Below, one piece after another: positions 42,901-51,199 of a DNA stretch of 64,000 nucleotides. The position numbers and the translations under genes are program-made. Source of the stretch: Fragilaria crotonensis. Lineage: Eukaryota > Bacillariophyta > Fragilariophyceae > Fragilariales > Fragilariaceae. The notes below the pieces were generated by a model. It saw only the letters and a program-made list of their open reading frames with translations. It was not told the DNA's origin and did not search any database. The stretch lies in NCBI GenBank assembly GCA_022925895.1, contig JAKSYS010000128.1, forward strand, positions 1 through 64,000, read 5' to 3'. Each line of letters begins with the position of its first letter. The stretch's first letter is position 1.

Positions 42901-42923
42901 TTCCGTTTTTTGTTGTTCGACAT
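39921..42923 (-). CDS. Ankyrin-repeat and UBA-domain protein
   Basis: This intact, intronless 1000-residue protein starts at MSNNKKRNKR. An acidic tract at about 97-125 is almost pure Asp/Glu/Tyr, followed by a charged coiled-coil-like region (EEEEREHKAAKKREKKQRKKERLRR, in pieces). Ankyrin-type repeats at about 270-350 read GRSSFHTACFIGDYYFVQFAL and GFAPIHYAVLSGSRKVLDILLGYG. After a poly-Lys/poly-Gln run, a UBA domain at about 470-512 (DPMIEALLGMGFSNQQI) binds ubiquitin. The C-terminal 450 residues are low complexity, rich in Pro, Gly, Ser and Asn. A scaffold role in ubiquitin-dependent turnover is plausible; the substrate is unknown. Long plus-strand frames here are antisense shadows. Confidence 0.82.
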   Translation of the reverse strand: MSNNKKRNKRIPPDVAAQYFSHLSDAAAKVDRDPPCSPEEVKALMGMFAEIMGMAGKKSSVSFMFGSKDKEWPPSALAAAAKAASMYMPPEDFMDYEDDDDDDDEDDDDDDDEEEDYEYDYDDDTKRPAIDPSEWKDLEQVARDEKREEEEREHKAAKKREKKQRKKERLRREASEKAAEAAVKKQEKLTTSWKSRVVAACQSHDATKLQGLLGESPFKKGEDIKEHIDSLLPNCVAKAKDVVETGSDCRLKLADFINNNSSTAFFAISAKTGRSSFHTACFIGDYYFVQFALEHNDNSDDEDEADHSYLNSTCEESGFAPIHYAVLSGSRKVLDILLGYGCKVDTITDESRSSRDGKAMTAIDLAQALVEGKDDEVKTVGTALSDAIADAVSSRDRQRAYQTYLRFVIQRINDVAANGHIPSARSKEESVTGEQQDAQKSPSKSKKKKKKKKQQQQQDQSSPPAPAPPIQQEDPMIEALLGMGFSNQQISDAARACGGTDRATADDLVMWIFAQEAGEDPPELSSSNPPPVVPPQAPADPVASESTVAADIERLEALQKAEEARLVQQRLARKREEQRRRNREWNNREQVRQAQERMIAVQNAPVAITQVPEVAPNYVLDTERPSLSQFSKARPTPSGDINANAPKNGLFTGATTAPIKQPAPFKILTRPKAAAEGANDSYLTTSIKKHPPGMETIGADFSRVGSSGIAEDATVSSLGSGIVGQNEWMNEADSFDPHVMASFQGGNHTGATPLGFQFMGSSPHPPEISVTGNDPLAFAGDLNPLGEIRATARAFVPTNFQPPPGLSNPPVGSHASYVVPELSSIGGISHRAPMNDVPSLLSEGLAPQFGSQPYSPPGLNGFDHLLMVGPTTAPSYSNIPSATSSVTGISGADDLLVTPGIGLPSALGLGSWENRIAPSIHDSLSLGLTQPEPSSLWGGVAPTQQVTGAPRGGLTALGEALPSLSAFGGAFGSIPADQDDTNNGATNGGGWGATTSSSIW

Positions 42924-43631
42924 GGCCTATAGTTACTAATCGTTTGTCCCTTTTGTTCTAAAGTAGAGACTTGTGCGGAAGTATCACGACGTATCTGCCG
43001 TTCTTCGTCTTTTCTAACCAAACCAACGTCAGATTACTAGAGCACAGTGATCACAAGCAGCAATGCAATGGATATAGAGGGCGGAACTCGTCTGGCATAC
43101 AGGCACTGCGCATCACCTATATGTATACCTACATATACATGAAGGAATTACGCGGGAATTTTGACGCCCAGTGCTTCCGTGGCTGGTGTTGTTGGGGTGG
43201 GCCCTGTGAACGGTGGACGGGCGATGACATAGGTGCTTCAAGACGTCACCAACGGGGCGAGGCAAGACAGATATAGTACCCGCCGTGAGGTTTGAGTGTT
43301 TGAGAGCTCGACCAATACTGGCCACTGGCCACTGGCCAACCTTCACAATCGTAGTGCTGGTACTACATCTACTTACTGGTAGTATGATACCCAGGTATCA
43401 GTATAGCGTCGTTGCAGGAAAGGCACTGTTCCTTGAAACGTGCTAACAGATTCGAGATTCGAGCTTTTAGGCAAACCCACAATGACAAGAATTTCCTAAG
43501 AAAAGCGATGCTGCTTGTGAATGAGTAACTGTCAATTCTGCATTTGTCCTCCTGCCAAGTACACTGGTCGTAAACGTGATCTATTGCAGCCCGTTCAACA
43601 CCAATCAATATCTCTTGAGGCACGAGAGACA
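42924..43631. other. Intergenic region between divergent genes
   Basis: This is the shared upstream region of the ankyrin/UBA gene (-) and the PH-START gene (+). It has an alternating TATGTATACCTACATATACAT palindrome-like stretch at about 43119-43141, a CTGGCCACTGGCCACTGGCCA triplication at about 43317-43338, and a GTAC patch at 43350-43390. No gene is supported. Confidence 0.4.
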
Positions 43632-45876
43632 ATGGCGGATCATCAAGGAGTCCTCTACAAACGTCGCGACGTTTTCACGCGACAATGGCGACCTAGATGG
43701 TTCGACTTGCAATCTCAAACTGGAATTCTGACTTACTATCTATTTTCGAACAACGAGCCACCGGCAATTGTTGTGGGATCCACCCCCCTGCGACCGTCCA
43801 CTTCCCAGCAACATGACGAGTCAGTCCAGTACGACGTGGTCCCACGAGGAACCATTTACTTGCGAGGCTGTCAGGTCCGCGCGGCAGATGAATGGAGTCG
43901 TCCAAATGATAATTTGTATTGTTTTGTAATTGCTGCTCCGGATTCAAATGCACCCCATGCTGTTTAGCAACGACGACTGCCGAAGAACGCGATGTATGGA
44001 TCGCCAAGATTCTGCGCGTTTGCACTGACAGTGGCAACGATGAGGAGGAGATGCGGTTGACTACGAGGTGCAGACGGAATTAACAGAAAACCTTTCACAG
44101 CAGGAGATCATACGTACCGACAGCCAATGCGGCTGGAGCGATGCAGAACCTGGGGTGGCAACAGCTGGGCTGGAACCTGTAATGAAAAGTAGAATTAATG
44201 CAGCACTTGACAAGTATTTGCCATACACGGACGATGGACCCGAATGGAGCCTTATGTTTGAAGATAAAGATGGTGTCACAGCATTTGAGCGAAATGGGAC
44301 CATGATCAAGAGTGTTGCAACTTTGGATCACCACCCAAAGCAAATTTTCAATCTCGTCGCAGACATAAAGCGGCGAAGAGAATACGAAAAGAATGTTCGA
44401 TACGATGAACGCGTGAAGCGGTGCAATTCTCACACATTTATTGACTATTACGCCTATCAGCCTGTTTGGCCAACGACAGCAAGGGAGTTTCTGGTTTTGT
44501 TTCATTGGAGAGTCGTCAAGAGTCAAGACAACAAGAAAGCCATTGTTCTCATTGGATTTTCCTACCCCGAAGGGAACAGTTTGCGACCACCAACTGACGA
44601 TCACGTCCGGGCTGATTTGGAGGTTTCGCTCTTCCTTCTGGAGCTTTGCGGCGAGAATAAGACCAAGGCAACTCGCATCATCTCATACGATCTCTGCGGT
44701 AACATCCCGCGTTCGTTGACGAACAGCATTATGCAGCAACAAGCAACCATGCCCCACATCATCTCCATTTTTCTCAAGTGTAACGAACCGATACCACACT
44801 CTCAGTTATCCGAAGGAGACATCACCGATACAATTCTTGCTGTTGAAATCATTGATCGCCTCCCTGATGATGCCGATGGTCTTGATTGCGTCCGTCGCAG
44901 GTTGCTTTTCGACAGCAGCGTGTCTTCCACTGTCGACGACGAGGAACCATCAGGCGTTCCAGTTCCTGAACCCGAAAAGAAACTTGGAGAAGACGAAGAC
45001 TTATCTAAACCCTCAGCGCTTCTCGTTGCACTGATCTTGATGACGCCATTGGTATTATACAACCTTATCGACAGTCCCAAAAAGGAGTTGGCATTCATGG
45101 TGTCAGCATTCGTCGCAGTCAGGGTAGTTGTCTTGTTATACTTGGGAACACCTCTTCCCGAGCATGATTACACTGGCATCGTTACTTGTCGCCTCTCAGT
45201 CAACTTGCGTGGCTTTCTCAGCTTTCTCGCAAAACGACGAGATGACGGCGTGTCTCGTGATGGACCGGAGCCGTCCGTGGTCCCCTTGGTGATGAAGGCC
45301 GTCGGCAAGGCCTTGGCAGAGACCGATGGCATGAATTGCAAGTATGCAAGTATTCCGCTGTTGGGCGTGAGCGGGTGTTTTTTTCGTCAAGATGTTGCTG
45401 TGTCTGTCTTTGGTACGAGCAATTCCGCCAAGGAGCGGGTAATCACAATATCCGGCGTTGACAACATGGCAATCGACAGCATCGCATCCGAAATCGAAAA
45501 AAGAAGTGAGAAAAGAGCGTGGGAGTCCTCTAGTGTCTGGGTGAAAGCCATGCATATTGTGCGCAGCTCACTTGGCCTAAATCAAGAAGAAACCCTTGGT
45601 AGCTGTTTGGTTGTTACGAGTCCCGATTCTGAAGGATATGATATCGATATCGGAGTGGCCCCCTTCCCCAAATTCAACGCGGTGATACTGGTCGGTGGTG
45701 TTCGAATGAGCAAGCAGCCATGGCCCAAATCACTGGCTTCTCCCGCTCATCGCATGAAACCCTCGCCGCCGTTGTTGGCAGTAACTATATCGGTGCAATG
45801 TCCTGCTTGCAGTGTTGCTGAATGTAGGCGATTCGCAGAGCGCGTTCAAGAACTCATCGAACTGGCCGATATGTGA
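43632..45876 (+). CDS. PH-START-transmembrane-acyltransferase-like fusion protein (two frame breaks)
   Basis: From the ATG at 43632 a PH domain reads GVLYKRRDVFTRQWRPRWFDL, LTYYLF, GTIYLRGCQV and TTAEERDVWIAKIL. A START lipid-transfer domain (about 44200-44870) follows: WSLMFEDKDGVTAFER, VADIKRRREYEKNV, VWPTTAREFLVLFHW and TKATRIISYDLCGNIP. After an acidic linker come two hydrophobic segments (SALLVALILMTPLVLYNLI; LAFMVSAFVAVRVVVLLYL). The last 240 residues, from about 45170, resemble the catalytic domain of 2-oxoacid dehydrogenase acyltransferases (CAT fold): VVPLVMKAVGKALAETDGMN, VAVSVFG and FNAVILVGGVRM. The catalytic HxxxDG is missing. Frame breaks lie near 43965 and 44045; the rest is open. 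It probably moves or senses lipids at membranes. Confidence 0.72.
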
Positions 45877-46362
45877 TTTGCACATTGAACTCTCGTGCAA
45901 GCTTCTTAGAGACTTACTCTCAACGAAATTGCAATTGACACAATGTTTTGTTTGCCAAATCAATTAAAGGACAGGAATCATTTGAATGCTTTACATGTCA
46001 AGCTGCACTAGTATTTGATCTTGGTATCGAGCACAGCTGTGCTCTCAGTCTCAAGATCCTCCAAGACGTTGGATCGCGAAGAAAGTGATGCAATGCACAG
46101 AGCACAGTATCGTATCTGCTGTCTTCGGAGTTCGGCAGGACCGCATCCATGTCGCGTCTGAAGTGCCAGTACCGGTGGAGTGTAGTCCAAAACTTCTTCA
46201 TGCGCACAGCTACGTATCGTACTAAGTAGCCCTGGTAGGGTGCAGTTTGGATTACTAAATACGAACTATGCGGGATGCCGGTCACTGCACAGCGACATAG
46301 AATCCATAATCCATGTTCTTTCCATAATATAGGTCTTCACATATAAATTTTATATCTACATA
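45877..46362. other. Intergenic region, no gene recognised
   Basis: Minus-strand frames at 45998-46285 lack any domain. The segment becomes A+T-rich (TATAAATTTTATATCTACATA) next to the dispersed repeat that starts at 46363. Confidence 0.35.
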
Positions 46363-46610
46363 TCCTACTATATTATAAATTAATTGTGTGCGTGTGTGCG
46401 TGCGTGCGTCCGTCTGTTACGGAGTATGACCACTCTGGGGTACTGGATCAAATGAATACTGTCTGAATTTCCTACGTTGGTACCATGGTACTGCATACTG
46501 TATTGGAAAAAAGTAGTGGTACGGAGTACGACCAGGTTGGGGGTACTGTACGTCCAGTTTCCTGTAGTAGACAGTAGACACTCCGATCAAATGTGAGGTA
46601 CCCACTAGTA
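46363..46610 (-). repeat. Dispersed non-autonomous repeat, copy 2 (internally deleted)
   Basis: The reverse-strand copy has the same two ends as the element at 18805-19258. One end is CCCACTAGT, the other is TCCTACTATATTATAAATT plus a GTGTGCGTGCGTGCG microsatellite. The central 200 bp (ATTTTACAGTAGCATTTG through CGTAACAG) are missing. The outer 110 bp on the CACTAGTGGG side match copy 1 almost base for base. Confidence 0.75.
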
Positions 46611-46878
46611 TATCATAAATGGGTAGCTACTCCAGTACTTTTTGTACTACCCGGTACTTGTAGTGCGTTGCAAGAGTACAGGTTACTACGTACTGTAGTA
46701 TCATACAACTACAGTAGCTACTTGTGTATAGTAGTACTGGGCGACAGAGAAAAGGCGCGAAACTCTACATACGGCAACGGAACTTCCTTCGATGTATGGC
46801 CATGTCATGTGCTTCACGATCTTCGTCATCAACCGAAACACCATCTCAAGTACTGACGGCAATCGACGCCGCTTCCTG
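46611..46878. other. Intergenic region upstream of the endonuclease III gene
   Basis: A GTAC/AGTACT patch occupies 46625-46740. The endonuclease frame is open from 46792, so part of this may be 5' coding or leader sequence. Confidence 0.35.
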
Positions 46879-48018
46879 ATGCCCTACTCCGCTCGGAGAT
46901 TGGTACACTCACGCCTCTTTATCTCCTGCTTCGTTTCTTGGTTCAGCCCGACAACCTCGTTCGCGCAACGACGAGCAACGACAATGCCAGTATGTACTAG
47001 ACGGACCGTGAGCGCTTTGTCTGCGTTGAAAATCCCAGCTAGCAAGAGAACGCATGCAAGTCTCACGTCTCTGGCGGCAGCAATGAGTGTTCCCGACGAC
47101 GTTCCATCCAAACCGAACAAAATGATGAAGAAAGGCGAGCCCTCGCCGCCAAGTACTCCTGAGTCAACTCGCAAAGCGTCATCGGCTGCCCCTTCGACCC
47201 CTCGACGAAGGAAGGCTGTAATTACTCCAGGATCAGTGGCTCCTCCTAAGGATTGGGAAACAATCTATTCTCTCGTCGAAGAGCTCCGATCAGATCGTAG
47301 TGCGCCTGTCGATTCGCATGGTAGCGAGGCTCTGCCACAGCGGGACTTGGGCGACAAAGTCTTTAGATTCCAGGTCCTGATTGCACTAATGCTCAGTAGC
47401 CAAACCAAGGATGGCGTGGTGGGAGATGCGATGCGAGCATTGCAACAGCATGGACTGACAGTAGACAACATATCGGCAACGTCTGCCGATACGTTGAATC
47501 AGATCATCCATAAGGTTGGTTTTCATAACAACAAAACGAAGTACATCAAACAAGCTGTTGAGGTGTTGAAGGAGGAGTACGATGGCGACATCCCTCCATC
47601 CGCCGAGGAGATGATGAAACTTGTGGGTGTTGGACCCAAAATGGCTTTCATTGTTGAAAATGTCGCTTGGGGTAAGTCATCAGGTATCGGGGTGGACACC
47701 CACATGCATCGCATGTTCAATGTACTCAGATGGGTCAAGTCCAACAATCCTGAACAAACTAGGATCCAGCTTGAAGGTTGGCTCCCCAGAGATAAATGGG
47801 AGACCATCAATGTCTTGTGGGTGGGTTTCGGACAAGAAGTACAACAGTTCAAGCCCAAGTTGCTTGAAAAGGCGTTGGAATGCAGCCGTCCTCTTGAAGC
47901 TCTTCGTTTGATCCAAAGGTTAGGATTGGATTACAAAAAGGAAGCCACGAAGGCTGGACTGGAAGAGAAGCTTCAACAGGTCGTAGTCTCCGCGAAAAGC
48001 ATTAGGATCGAGGTGTGA
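46879..48018 (+). CDS. Endonuclease III homologue (NTH1-like) without iron-sulfur cysteines
   Basis: This intact, intronless 379-residue base-excision-repair DNA glycosylase/AP lyase acts on oxidised pyrimidines. The core has RFQVLIALMLSSQTKD, NQIIHKVGFHNNKTKYI, the helix-hairpin-helix LVGVGPKMAFIV with catalytic Lys254, and GVDTHMHRMFNVLRW with catalytic Asp273. The C-terminal part GFGQEVQQFKPKLLEKALEC lacks the Cys-x6-Cys-x2-Cys-x5-Cys [4Fe-4S] motif that normally follows GFGQ. The N-terminus from the ATG at 46879 is basic with a hydrophobic stretch (LFISCFVSWFSPTTSFAQ), so organelle targeting is likely. An ATG at 46792 gives a longer form. An internal GGTAAGT at about 47671 is not used, because the frame reads through with conserved residues. 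Confidence 0.88.
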   Translation: MPYSARRLVHSRLFISCFVSWFSPTTSFAQRRATTMPVCTRRTVSALSALKIPASKRTHASLTSLAAAMSVPDDVPSKPNKMMKKGEPSPPSTPESTRKASSAAPSTPRRRKAVITPGSVAPPKDWETIYSLVEELRSDRSAPVDSHGSEALPQRDLGDKVFRFQVLIALMLSSQTKDGVVGDAMRALQQHGLTVDNISATSADTLNQIIHKVGFHNNKTKYIKQAVEVLKEEYDGDIPPSAEEMMKLVGVGPKMAFIVENVAWGKSSGIGVDTHMHRMFNVLRWVKSNNPEQTRIQLEGWLPRDKWETINVLWVGFGQEVQQFKPKLLEKALECSRPLEALRLIQRLGLDYKKEATKAGLEEKLQQVVVSAKSIRIEV

Positions 48019-48752
48019 TTTTATCAAGTCGAACACTTCTCGAAGAGAGTCGATGATATTCGAAGTGAGTGTATCTTGAGAAAAAGAATGACAATATGCT
48101 GGCAACTGTCAGAGTGTCGATGACATGAATAGTTTAATCCTATTGTACAATCTTAACATCATACTGGTAGACAGTTTTCAAAGAATGAACAATTGGTCGT
48201 TGTGCTGAAGCATCATCTTGTTGTTGTAAGGAAAGGAAAAGGCCCCAAAAATGCACTTGTCCAAAAATGTTCCAGTAAGTCCATAAAAGGCGAGGTCGTT
48301 CCCCTCGTCGTCCTTTTTGGGTGCGATGGGAGCAAGATGACGTGCTCTGTGTGCATATGAACGACTGAAAGCAACGATAACGTCAGTAGGGAACTACGAT
48401 ACGTTGATGTCTTCCTGAGCCGACAGTTCCAATGCAAGTTGCGTTGTCTCAACGCAATGATTTTGCTTCTGCTTCTAGTACAGTTCGGAGTAAGCCATCT
48501 TGATGCATGCCTTGGCTTCGACTTGCGAGGGAAAAATCATTGAGATAGGTTTACCCGTTGCTCTAGCGGCCTACAATTTGGAATCGAAAGGCAATCAAGC
48601 GATGTTGATCAATAAATAGAGCTTCCATGCTACCATCAAATACAACCCAAACGCCAACGTACACCTCACATATCGTGACGTCAACAGAGCAAGAATGCGA
48701 TTCCGAGGACTTAACGAGGACTATCAAGTTGAAATCACTGCAAACTTCTTCT
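48019..48752. other. Intergenic region between convergent genes, one exon-like segment
   Basis: No complete gene is supported. On the minus strand, 48475-48570 is an open 31-codon stretch (ARATGKPISMIFPSQVEAKA, then a stop) preceded by a good acceptor (TTCCAAATTGTAG). It could be the last exon of an unrecognised gene. The rest is unremarkable. Confidence 0.35.
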
Positions 48753-50739
48753 CTACTTTGCTGCCATTTTCGAATCCGAATCTTCGTCTTCGCCCTGCTG
48801 CTCCAATTGCAACATCAACGCGTGCACTTTGAATTCGAGCGGCGGTAGAGATTGTTGAATCATCTGTCGAGCTTCGTTTCGCTCTCGCTGGGCTTCCTGA
48901 ATTTGGCGTCTCATCTGTTCCTTGTTAGTCTCCAGCGATTCATTTAAATTCTTGAGGAAGCTAACTTCGTCTGCAACCTTTTTGATACCGATCCTGCAGC
49001 GTGGACAATCGATGCTGTAACTGACGACGTTCTTGCTTAAGCGCCGCTATCAGTGTTTCTGACGACGAACTGCTAGCGCTGCGGCTTCGAAACTGGCTTT
49101 CCTTAATGCCTCGTAGTAACTCCTCCAATTGTCCCTCGTAATAAGCACGCTGTTCTTCCAATTGCGATTTCAACAGAGTGTAGTACTGTTGAGCGAAGCC
49201 TTCAAGCTTTCGGTGAACCACTTCATCTTCTTGGGCATCCGACAAACGCCCTGCTTCTGGCAGGCGTTGATTGTCATGTTGATTAGACACTTCAACGAGC
49301 TTGCCATCGGAGGAATTCTGAAGCAATCGATGAACGTAGCCTTGCCCGCAAAAATCCCAAACGTGCTGTGTTTCAGTGTCTAGAGCGTACGCGTGGAGTG
49401 TGTCGTCGTAATGCTGCCTTGCATGGCCCAACGAGGAAGCTGTAGAACTACCGCTTTTGGTGGCAGCGCTTGAGTTTGTACAAGAGATGACACCGCATAT
49501 CAAACACACGTAATTGTGTTCAGTGGAGCTGCAGATGTGGCATTGCGATAGTGTTTCGTTGAGACTGGCATGGTCGTAACGACAGACAGGACAAGGAGAA
49601 TCCTTGCACCGCCACAAACATGCCCAGTGGAACGAGTGATTACAGACTGTGGTGATAAGAACGCCAGGCTCGTCCGAGTCTTGGTCCAAGGGTTCCAAAC
49701 AAACCGCACAGTTGTGAACTTCGGGTGTTCCGTTGGTTAGCTCCTCGTCTCTCTCCGAAGCGCGGTCGATGGTCCCGTGTGGCACTGATGATGTTGATAA
49801 CATCGACTCACTGTCGTTGCTTCTACTCCTCGATTCATTCGCTGCTCCGAAGGTGGGAGACAGGAGCGACACGATGCCATGCTGAGCATCACCTTCCAGA
49901 CCAACAACGTGATGCACTTGCGCAACTTGTGTTTCATCCAATGTCGTATAAGGCTTGTTGTTCAAATCTTGAACAAATTGGCGTGCTTCATGTGGTGATG
50001 ACAAGACAAAGAGTACGAGGTAGGATCTAGGCGGTGCTTCTTGATGATTTTTCTGGGTGAGTTCGTTCCTCCACAAACTCCGATTCCGCGATGAATTTTC
50101 TCTGAAGTCATCAATTGTGGCGACGGATCGGCAGCGAAAATGGCAGCAGCACTCTGTGCAGCCGATGCTGAGGGCGATGGTACAACAACGTCATCGGACG
50201 ACGATGATCGTCGGTATGTCCTTGTGGACAATGGCGAGTGCTTAATGTCAATCAATTCCGACTTCGATTTCTTCCAATTTCGTGATGAAGTTGTGGTTTG
50301 TGTAGTCGACGTTGAAGGGGTGACACGTCTGACACAGTAGCGATCCTCCACAACCTTCGTCATCATCGTCACAGAGCGAGGAAATCAGAATTCTGGCATG
50401 TTTGATTTGGCGTTGATGAGCTCGGGCCAAATGTAGTACGCCTTCCGGCACTTGTTCCGGTGGTACATGAATCATGGCAGCCACACAGTCAAGCGACGAG
50501 GACGATCCGATGTCGGGTGGTAACAAGAGGTCGTCAAATGTTTCATTCCGTAGGTCTTCCAACGTAAAGACAAATCCTTCATAGGTTCCCAAGGCTGGAT
50601 TGCCGAAGGTTACGGGACGTCGTCGGATGCGGCTGCGTTTTTGAATCTTGCTGTTGGATTCTTTGGGGGTGTTTGTTGACGGCATCGCCGGCTCTGGCAA
50701 CGACAGTGACAATGGCAATGTCAGCGAAGACGATTTCAT
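48753..50739 (-). CDS. BRAP2-like RING E3 ubiquitin ligase (about three frame breaks)
   Basis: From the ATG at 50739 the order is that of BRCA1-associated protein 2. The N-terminal domain has FGNPALGTYEGFVFTLE. An RRM-like block reads SYLVLFVLSSPHEARQFVQD, then NNKPYTTLDE. The RING finger is CAVCLEPLDQD, CNHSFHWACLWRC and CPVCRYD. The ZnF-UBP region is CHICSSTEHNYVCLICG, HARQHYDDTLHAYALD and VWDFCGQGYVHRLL. A long coiled coil ends in KMAAK. The family ubiquitinates proteins and tunes Ras/MAPK signalling. Frame breaks lie near 50335, near 50120 and in an A-run near 48980; the RING and UBP parts are in one unbroken frame. Decay or sequence indels are both possible. Confidence 0.78.
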
Positions 50740-50941
50740 TTCGATGAGATGAATTGTCCTGAAACGTGCTAAATCCCTCCAATGATATCCGCAATCACCA
50801 CCTGCGCTCGTGCTTATCAAGAGCTAATGGAACGTATTACATGCCACGATACAAGACGATCGACTTGTAAACTGTCCAAGGCGAAAGTAAAGCTCCAACC
50901 CAACCGCAATCCAACCACAACGACAGAGCGTTGGGAGCTCG
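50740..50941. other. Spacer between the BRAP2-like gene and the Copia element
   Basis: 202 bp upstream of the BRAP2-like start, probably its promoter and 5' UTR. The Copia insertion begins at 50942, so this promoter now abuts an LTR. Confidence 0.35.
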
Positions 50942-51097
50942 TGAGTAAGTTAAGCCATAGGATGACTCTAGGACGTAACATCGTGTTAAAAGCGTTTATT
51001 CGTAACAGTGAGCATACGACTCATCATATCAGCAATTGGCACTATCGCACTGTCGTACTGTTGTATCGTACACAGTTTGCACGGTCAACTCAAATCA
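50942..51097 (-). repeat. Copia LTR, 3' in element orientation
   Basis: 156 bp; begins TGAGTAAG and ends CTCAAATCA on the plus strand. It matches 57336-57489 almost perfectly. A purine-rich GAGGGGAC tract lies directly inside it on the element strand, as expected for a polypurine tract. Confidence 0.9.
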
Positions 51098-51199
51098 GTC
51101 CCCTCGAACTAGGGAGATTGTGCGATCTAGCTAGGTCGTCGAATGCACTGGATCATGGTGGTATTCTGTCACATTTCGTACGTGACAAGGGAACCCAAT

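Noticed and set aside
42366-42932. A 188-codon plus-strand frame with many hydrophobic residues
   Set aside because: It is the antisense of the acidic and Lys-rich region of the ankyrin/UBA gene (Asp codons read as Val/Ile), not a membrane protein.
47671-47677. GGTAAGT as a splice donor in the endonuclease III gene
   Set aside because: The frame reads straight through with the conserved GVDTHMHR motif 20 bases later, so the site is not used.
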